64,000 bases of DNA from Ceriagrion tenellum (Eukaryota; Arthropoda; Insecta; Odonata; Coenagrionidae): positions 120,484,188 to 120,548,187 of the forward strand of contig OY720636.1 of NCBI GenBank assembly GCA_963169105.1. The letters run 5' to 3'. The notes beneath the pieces were generated by a model. The model worked only from the letters and a program-made list of their open reading frames with translations. It did no database searches and was not told where the DNA came from. The translations under genes were made by a program, and so were the position numbers. Positions 61,601-64,000 of the stretch are shown one piece after another (the stretch's first letter is position 1; every line of letters begins with the position of its first letter).

Positions 61601-61787
61601 AATGGATATGGATAGGTGAGTATTTTCATTTCAATTATTAACTGCCATACTTTTGTGGAAGTAATTTTTTCTGATTTTTAAAAATTGTGAACCTATCTGT
61701 TTCAGAATATTTATACCAGAAGCAGCAGAGGCCACCAAGCTTGTAACAACTTTAATATTGGAAAGCCTCAAGGAACCCAAAAGTTGA
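25654..61787 (+). CDS. TBC1D23: TBC1 domain family member 23 (13 exons)
   Basis: Adaptor at the trans-Golgi that helps capture endosome-derived vesicles; in vertebrates its N-terminal part binds golgin-97/golgin-245 and its C-terminal part binds the WASH subunit FAM21. Exons: 25654-25682, 26293-26507, 26585-26789, 26972-27095, 27167-27291, 27371-27521, 28939-29175, 31474-31687, 41805-41955, 49966-50135, 58794-58929, 61421-61615 and 61706-61787. They give one frame of 677 residues (human about 700). TBC domain about 30-265; rhodanese-like domain about 305-433 (VDCRPAEQYNSGHL, GGEHLCFLGSGREEED); acidic/serine-rich linker; C-terminal PH-like domain about 555-677. The TBC arginine finger is missing, as in the family. 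The ATG at 25646 is rejected because it meets a stop after five codons. Introns of up to 10 kb carry most of the transposons in the window. Confidence 0.95.
26293..26507 (+). CDS. TBC1D23: TBC1D23 exon 2: TBC domain start
   Basis: Acceptor CATTTTAG, donor GTCG|GTAAGC. It contains IPDSLRADVWQICFEL, the first TBC helix, and DLPEQKILREDCQKFV, where the usual IxxDxxR finger is LxxDxxK. The upstream in-frame ATG at 26138 is intron read-through. Confidence 0.9.
26585..26789 (+). CDS. TBC1D23: TBC1D23 exon 3: TBC domain
   Basis: Acceptor TTTTAAAG, donor AAG|GTAACT. It contains SDLESILTFYCKS and the helix WIEILLPLIALKLQRTE. The canonical YxQGM glutamine-finger motif is absent. Confidence 0.92.
26972..27095 (+). 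CDS. TBC1D23: TBC1D23 exon 4: TBC domain
   Basis: Acceptor TTCGCAG, donor TGG|GTAAGC. It encodes PFHLFRLLLLYHDPQLCSFL and DTKKISPD, strongly conserved in this subfamily. Confidence 0.94.
27167..27291 (+). CDS. TBC1D23: TBC1D23 exon 5: TBC domain
   Basis: Acceptor TTTCAG, donor CCAG|GTAATG. Hydrophobic helices AIFAMWDLYFQKSDSFFVFF match the end of the TBC fold. Confidence 0.93.
27371..27521 (+). CDS. TBC1D23: TBC1D23 exon 6: end of TBC domain
   Basis: Acceptor TTTTTCAG, donor AAG|GTAAGA. It encodes DDVTDFCSLAQYHALKTPNS, the linker into the rhodanese part. Confidence 0.93.
27522..28938 (+). other. TBC1D23 intron 6
   Basis: 1.4-kb intron. The open frames at 28070-28426 and 28446-28712 lie wholly inside it and show no domain features. 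No recognised element. Confidence 0.65.
28939..29175 (+). CDS. TBC1D23: TBC1D23 exon 7: rhodanese-like domain, first half
   Basis: 79 codons, phase 0 at both ends. It contains SQALCLPVSAEEL and FFLVDCRPAEQYNSGHLP, the CDC25/rhodanese signature. Confidence 0.94.
29176..31473 (+). other. TBC1D23 intron 7
   Basis: AT-rich intron splitting the rhodanese-like domain. It carries the imperfect hairpin at 30116-30168; otherwise nothing is recognised. Confidence 0.65.
30116..30168. repeat. Intronic hairpin with 21-bp arms
   Basis: ATGAAGTCTTTGACGGTTTTC at 30116-30136 pairs with 30148-30168 with three mismatches, leaving an 11-base loop. Weaker complementarity continues outward. It may be a tiny MITE or the end of a foldback element. 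Confidence 0.7.
31474..31687 (+). CDS. TBC1D23: TBC1D23 exon 8: rhodanese-like domain, second half
   Basis: Acceptor TGATAG, donor CAAG|GTAATG. It contains GGEHLCFLGSGREEED; the Cys sits where the rhodanese active-site loop begins, though family members are not known as active sulfurtransferases. Confidence 0.94.
31945..34116 (-). pseudogene. LINE ORF2 reverse transcriptase and C terminus, broken
   Basis: Frames at 33196-34116, 32918-33199 and 32373-32921 give thumb, finger and palm parts of a CR1-type reverse transcriptase: ATGSDDISSMFLR, SSGVPQGSILGPLLF, and the catalytic box read as LLYTNDCKV where YADD is usual. A degraded tail continues to about 31945 beyond a stop. Confidence 0.8.
34190..35113 (-). 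pseudogene. LINE ORF2 N terminus and endonuclease, broken
   Basis: Two overlapping frames (34706-35113 and 34281-34724) carry the start of the polyprotein and the APE endonuclease. Visible motifs: LNESWLSD for the metal-binding Glu region, RDRGIHGGGVSL, FIGCFYHPPN and GDFN. The shift between them shows the element is dead. Confidence 0.75.
35177..35780. repeat. GC-rich insertion, possible LTR or element edge
   Basis: The block is clearly richer in GC and CpG than the flanking intron and holds overlapping frames on both strands with no protein family visible. The stretch around 35720-35760 (promoter-like AT run followed by GTGTGACTG) could be the edge of an LTR. Family unknown. Confidence 0.3.
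35781..37165 (+). other. TBC1D23 intron 8, unannotated part
   Basis: AT-rich intron with no recognised gene or element. Confidence 0.6.
37363..37620 (-). pseudogene. Probable C-terminal tail of a Tigger-type transposase
   Basis: The minus-strand frame starts its recognisable part with IDGSDNDLLRDEE, like the IS-ALDGTEDD tail of Tigger transposases, and continues as an acidic, Ser/Glu/Asp-rich tail. It lies downstream of the catalytic fragment on the same strand. Composition alone is weak evidence. Confidence 0.45.
39140..39316. mobile_element. Pogo-like terminal segment (second element)
   Basis: On the minus strand the segment starts CAGTAGACTCTCCTTATTAC next to TA, a pogo/Tigger-style end. 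Its subterminal motifs (GTGGGGACCGGGACTGAGGTTC on plus, and GGTTCGTAA) also occur near the right end of the element at 43564-47928, so the two belong to related families. The partner end was not located. Confidence 0.55.
39330..39780 (-). pseudogene. Tigger-type DDE transposase fragment
   Basis: Minus-strand frame with VIFKRKALPN, VRVNKKAGWMDENSIKDWLQ, then SEGMTSQLQVMDVNCNRPF and HSLTTSGKAKKPELS, ending WIKAS-stop-DA. These follow the DDE_1 domain order of Tigger/JRK-like transposases. Stops interrupt it (after KKWK and in WIKAS), so it is a pseudogene. The frame breaks exactly where a TA-CAGTAGACTC end begins at 39316. Confidence 0.75.
39790..41804 (+). other. TBC1D23 intron 8, 3' part
   Basis: AT-rich intron sequence before exon 9. 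The open frame at 40894-41091 has no family features. Confidence 0.6.
41805..41955 (+). CDS. TBC1D23: TBC1D23 exon 9: linker
   Basis: Acceptor TTTTTTCAG, donor ATAAG|GTATAC. Read in the frame set by exon 8 it gives AIHDYLGDDVGTSL and then a Ser/Glu-rich linker ending SSSSQDLFGK. The longest open frame over the same bases is a different, wrong frame. Confidence 0.88.
41956..43100 (+). other. TBC1D23 intron 9, 5' part
   Basis: AT-rich intron; nothing recognised before the foldback element. Confidence 0.65.
43105..43563 (+). repeat. Left arm of foldback element, outer part
   Basis: It contains the perfect 20-base palindrome ATGACGAGATATCTCGTCAT at 43163-43182, a near copy at 43121-43136 and a degenerate copy near 43212. 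It ends at a TA where the inner element begins, and resumes at 47931. Confidence 0.85.
43947..44138 (+). repeat. Direct repeat, copy 1
   Basis: Starts TGTTTCTAACATCTACGCAG; clearly similar to 44401-44599 across the whole length, including GATGGTAGCTGGCCCGACC and GAAATATTATTTCGTTCCAA, with small differences. Likely a duplication inside the Tigger-type element. Confidence 0.8.
44401..44599 (+). repeat. Direct repeat, copy 2
   Basis: Second copy of the repeat at 43947-44138, starting TGTTTCTAATATCTACGCAG. It differs by substitutions and a few short indels, so the duplication is not recent. Confidence 0.8.
46474..46508. repeat. Perfect 15-bp GC-rich hairpin
   Basis: CCAGGAGCATCCCGG at 46474-46488, five-base loop GAGTT, then the exact complement at 46494-46508. 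A run CTTTTT follows about 20 bases later. It may be a structured end of a nested element; no ORF explains it. Confidence 0.85.
46830..47097 (+). mobile_element. Probable Helitron 3' end
   Basis: The segment ends CTAG|T at 47094-47098, preceded by the self-complementary GCATTGCAATGC at 47069-47080 a few bases upstream, which fits the Helitron rule of a hairpin shortly before CTRR and insertion before T. TTGAGCCGTCTTTGAGATAT upstream is a phrase seen in many insect Helitron-type repeats. The 5' TC end was not found. Confidence 0.45.
48087..48587 (-). repeat. Right arm of foldback element
   Basis: Inverted counterpart of the left arm, continuous and about 501 bp. Its copies of the GACGAGATATCTCGTC motif are more mutated than those on the left, for example GATGAGATCTCGTCATC near 48516-48532. 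Confidence 0.85.
48592..49965 (+). other. TBC1D23 intron 9, 3' part
   Basis: AT-rich intron between the foldback element and exon 10; nothing recognised. Confidence 0.65.
49966..50135 (+). CDS. TBC1D23: TBC1D23 exon 10: linker
   Basis: Acceptor TTACAG, donor GGAG|GTAGGA. It contains VKEKLMDYIVN and the conserved DKVGKRYRNMAPVFSIDD, the region before the C-terminal domain. Confidence 0.93.
50136..58793 (+). other. TBC1D23 intron 10 (8.7 kb)
   Basis: Second-longest intron after intron 8. No gene or intact transposon seen. A short (AG)n tract lies near 53280, and CAGTTCAAATTCCCAC near 53675 is a B-box-like match that could mark a SINE. Open frames are all short and featureless. Confidence 0.6.
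58794..58929 (+). CDS. TBC1D23: TBC1D23 exon 11: start of C-terminal domain
   Basis: Acceptor TTTTTCAG, donor ATAG|GTAAGC. An acidic stretch is followed by VTSIQAWLKKPEIVESFQCK, the entry to the C-terminal PH-like domain. Confidence 0.92.
58976..61090 (-). mobile_element. Old LINE remnant interrupted by a second LINE
   Basis: 60815-61090 read on the minus strand gives RTNRAKLGPREMGLRIYNKL followed by PQNLKSI, a C-terminal LINE polyprotein tail. Its 3' end appears to resume at 59140 and to finish in an (ATT)n tract at 58976-58992. A different LINE lies between the two parts. Confidence 0.5.
59141..60815 (-). mobile_element. 5'-truncated non-LTR retrotransposon, RTE-like
   Basis: Minus-strand reverse transcriptase with frames at 60492-60800, 59787-60149, 59421-59780 and 59141-59383 plus broken stretches between. 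Motifs in order: KNNKAPGMDGIPSEMYK, QAGFRSGRSTIDQIF, NGLTQGDGLEPTLFNIALEY, the catalytic VIYADDINI, then ATYGCEAWSVTEKTK and GRPRKRWEDEVQADTRNLLG near the C terminus. The 3' end abuts a CTCTCTCT tract at about 59130. Stops (for example after LGKV near 60270) make it inactive. Exact clade is uncertain. Confidence 0.85.
61421..61615 (+). CDS. TBC1D23: TBC1D23 exon 12: C-terminal PH-like domain
   Basis: Acceptor CCTTTTCAG, donor ATAG|GTGAGT. It encodes YLLVSESHIFLLREIPSRKG and AIVKITSRKKNPKVITFNYG, beta strands well kept in the family. Confidence 0.94.
61706..61787 (+). CDS. TBC1D23: TBC1D23 exon 13: last helix and stop
   Basis: Acceptor TGTTTCAG. It encodes FIPEAAEATKLVTTLILESL and ends EPKS before TGA at 61785-61787. 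Confidence 0.93.
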
Positions 61788-61975
61788 AATTTGAATTACG
61801 TTTTGTTATTGTGTCACTACTTAATACTTGGTTGATCATATGGAAAAATATTTATATTTGACCCACTGTCTCAAGTATGCACAACTATCACTGTGGAGTT
61901 GACCATTATTTTGTGTTTTTTTTTCAAGTACAGGTGTCAAGAAAGGTATTTAATAAAAGTGGTGACTCCAAAAGC
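61788..61975 (+). other. TBC1D23 3' untranslated region, probable
   Basis: The first AATAAA after the stop is at 61952-61957, at the outer end of a strong inverted repeat. A 3' UTR of about 190 bases is therefore possible; longer ends are also possible. Confidence 0.45.
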
Positions 61976-62028
61976 CATATACAATAAACAATTTATTGCC
62001 TAAGGCTTTTGGAGTCACCACATTTATT
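61952..62028. repeat. 25-bp inverted repeat just downstream of TBC1D23
   Basis: 61952-61976 and 62004-62028 are complementary at 24 of 25 positions, around a core GTGGTGACTCCAAAAGCC, with a 27-base AT-rich loop. Both outer ends read AATAAA on their own strand. Confidence 0.9.
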
Positions 62029-63030
62029 GTATAAATCAAGTTGGAAGAGCTCACTTCTTTACTAAGAAAGGTATTGTTTGTACATGTAGGACTATCCTCC
62101 TACAGTTATATTGCAATAGTTATTATTGTGCCATGAAGAATGTGTTTGTATGATCTATGAAAGTTATAAGCCCTCATGGTAAACCTCCATTTATAATTTG
62201 TGTGAAAGAACAAATGAGCCATTTGTATATATGGTTGTGAATACTGGGTACTAATTCAATTTTTGTAAAATAAGCACTTCCTGTGTGTATATATGTATTT
62301 ATTATGACTTTTTGAACTCGGACAAAATTAGATGCCATTATTTTGGTTGAATGAAGTCATTTTCTTGCTTTGAGAGGCATAATTAGCAGAAGTAGTGCAG
62401 TGTTCAAAATGTAGTTTTGGTCAATTTCAGCATTTTAGAGCTGTTAGGCTTTTTTGAGTTTACTACTTATTTAAAAAAAATGACTTGGTATCTTAAATAC
62501 ATGCCCTACTTTCAGTAGAAACATTACTTCATTCATTGTTTTTGAATCTCTAAATTGTATCTTGAGAATTTCATGTACCTACTGTTTGTGGATCATTAAA
62601 ATATACAAAGTTAACACTCTTCATTATTGCTTTTAAAAAATAACTAAAAACCAAATGCTGATATGTTTTCGGCTGCTTTCCTTTGGCTTTTTTTATTTCC
62701 TGAGCATATTTCTTCCATAGCACGAGGGACTGAGAAGCCAGTGAAAATTAAGGGGGGCAATTCACTCAGTAGAGATACCTATATCCAGCTTTTACCTGCA
62801 TGCCTTACTTTCTACAACTGGACTGCCCTTATCGAAACTCAATCTCTAAAGTGAAGCATTGTTTTGCTTGGATTTCATGATGAAGGGTGATCCTCAATTT
62901 CACCCAAGCACTGTTTGACTGCCAGTGGCAGGCAGGAAGTGTGATAGAACTGTAGTCATGAAACCAATAAAAAATTGAAGAACTTCCCAATGGATAGAAT
63001 AATGAAGGTTTCCCTGGTTTCTAAGGGGTT
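62029..63030. other. Downstream intergenic sequence
   Basis: AT-rich sequence with no supported gene; the open frame at 62663-62854 is short and featureless. Confidence 0.55.
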
Positions 63031-63420
63031 GGATGTCATGTAAGGCCTCTTCGCACGCCATGGATTCAGGAAACTTCCTGTGTGCTCACGAGTCCCCCCT
63101 CCACTATGCCCACGTCGAATTGTCCGCGAGTGAAATTCGACTCTCGCAACTTCCCGATCCTCTGGAAGTCTCTGGAAGGTTCGGACACCGAATTTAAACC
63201 CCGCCGCCCGACCACTGGAGTTCTGTTCAACTCAGCCAGCCCACTCGCCCGGATGCCTCAGTGCCACTTGCCATCGCTGCGACTGTGTTTCAGTGTGCAC
63301 TAGTGATTTCTGGTTGTATTGTGCGTGGTAATAAACATAGTGTAGTCTTAGTTGTGTGTCATTATTTTCGCGCCCTAAACCCCTCAAATTCTAAGGCTAA
63401 GAATGCTTGAAAACCTGGAG
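63030..63420 (+). mobile_element. Possible solo LTR
   Basis: A GC-rich island starts near TGTCATGTAAGGCC and contains an AT-rich ATTTAAAC box at about 63193, a TCAGTGTGCACTAG stretch, and GGTAATAAACATAG with a TTAGTTGTGTGTC tail, an arrangement of promoter, start and poly(A) signal like that of insect LTRs. No flanking retroviral-type coding region and no second copy are in the window, so this is tentative. Confidence 0.35.
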
Positions 63421-64000
63421 AGCCTTCAAATCTTCACTGCAGACTATCCCTGCAACCTAGTGGGCAATGCTAAGAGTGCTTGATCCAGTCTATTCATTGA
63501 AAAAACCTGAGATCTTTCAAATTAAGTGTTTAGACTTCTACTATAAAATTATATTAAATATGCATTTCAAATAAGTAACATTAAGTAACATTTTTAATAG
63601 CCTTCTTTTTGTTGCTCCAGTTATAGTGAGGAGTAGAAATACACTTATATTTATCCAAAATGATGCAGGTCAAATATCTCCTCAATGACGGGAAAAGAAT
63701 TTTTATCAAGGTGTATGTTACTAGATTATTCTTCTGTTCATGTGTACTGGAAGTGCTCTGTGAGAACTCATGCCTTCTGGGTAATGCGTAGTGCTTTCCC
63801 ATTGTTAGGTTGAGATAATTTCAGTAATTCCTAATATCCAAGGCTTCATTTTGTTACTGTATATTTTGTCAAATGCTACTCTCCAATATATTTTCCAAAG
63901 AGCTCTAGATGAGTCTGTGTGGGGATCAATCAAAACAGCAGGAGTGCTCGGAAGGGTTAACACCCCCAAGGGTGGACTTTGGTGGTTGTTTTTGGGGGAG

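Overview
The window is nuclear DNA of an arthropod, most likely an insect. It is AT-rich, its three conserved animal genes have many short exons with GT..AG introns, and its introns hold several families of DNA transposons and non-LTR retrotransposons. The species cannot be named from the sequence.

Layout. (1) 1-10530, plus strand: the 3' half of a type II regulatory subunit of cAMP-dependent protein kinase (Pka-R2 type). Four exons cover most of cyclic-nucleotide-binding domain A, all of domain B, and the C terminus. The N-terminal docking domain and inhibitor segment lie before the window. (2) 10531-about 16400: convergent 3' regions, with a perfect three-copy 142-bp tandem repeat at 15367-15792. 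(3) 25502 down to 17297, minus strand: a complete ten-exon Tom70 gene (581 residues), the TPR receptor of the mitochondrial outer membrane. (4) 25654-61787, plus strand: a complete thirteen-exon TBC1D23 gene (677 residues) with a TBC domain, a rhodanese-like domain and a C-terminal PH-like domain. Its start codon is only 151 bp from that of Tom70, so the two genes share a compact head-to-head promoter. (5) 61788-64000: downstream region with a strong inverted repeat and a possible LTR.

TBC1D23 is stretched to 36 kb mainly by mobile elements in its introns. These are a CR1/L2-like LINE on the minus strand (31.8-35.1 kb), a decayed Tigger/pogo transposon region (37.2-39.8 kb), and a long-armed TTAA-flanked foldback element (43.1-48.6 kb) whose left arm was split by a 4.4-kb Tigger-type element. 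That Tigger-type element itself carries a likely Helitron end. A second LINE (59.1-60.8 kb) is nested in an older LINE remnant. The Pka-R2 introns hold a fossil LINE reverse transcriptase and another Tigger remnant.

The three host genes do not form a pathway: PKA signalling, mitochondrial protein import and endosome-to-Golgi tethering are separate jobs. I found no convincing undescribed system. The best second-look items are the shared promoter with its tandem AAGATGGC and overlapping five-codon uORF, the dissected foldback/Tigger nest, and the inverted repeat carrying AATAAA-like ends just after TBC1D23. Exon borders were set by reading splice sites and protein similarity by eye; no search was run.
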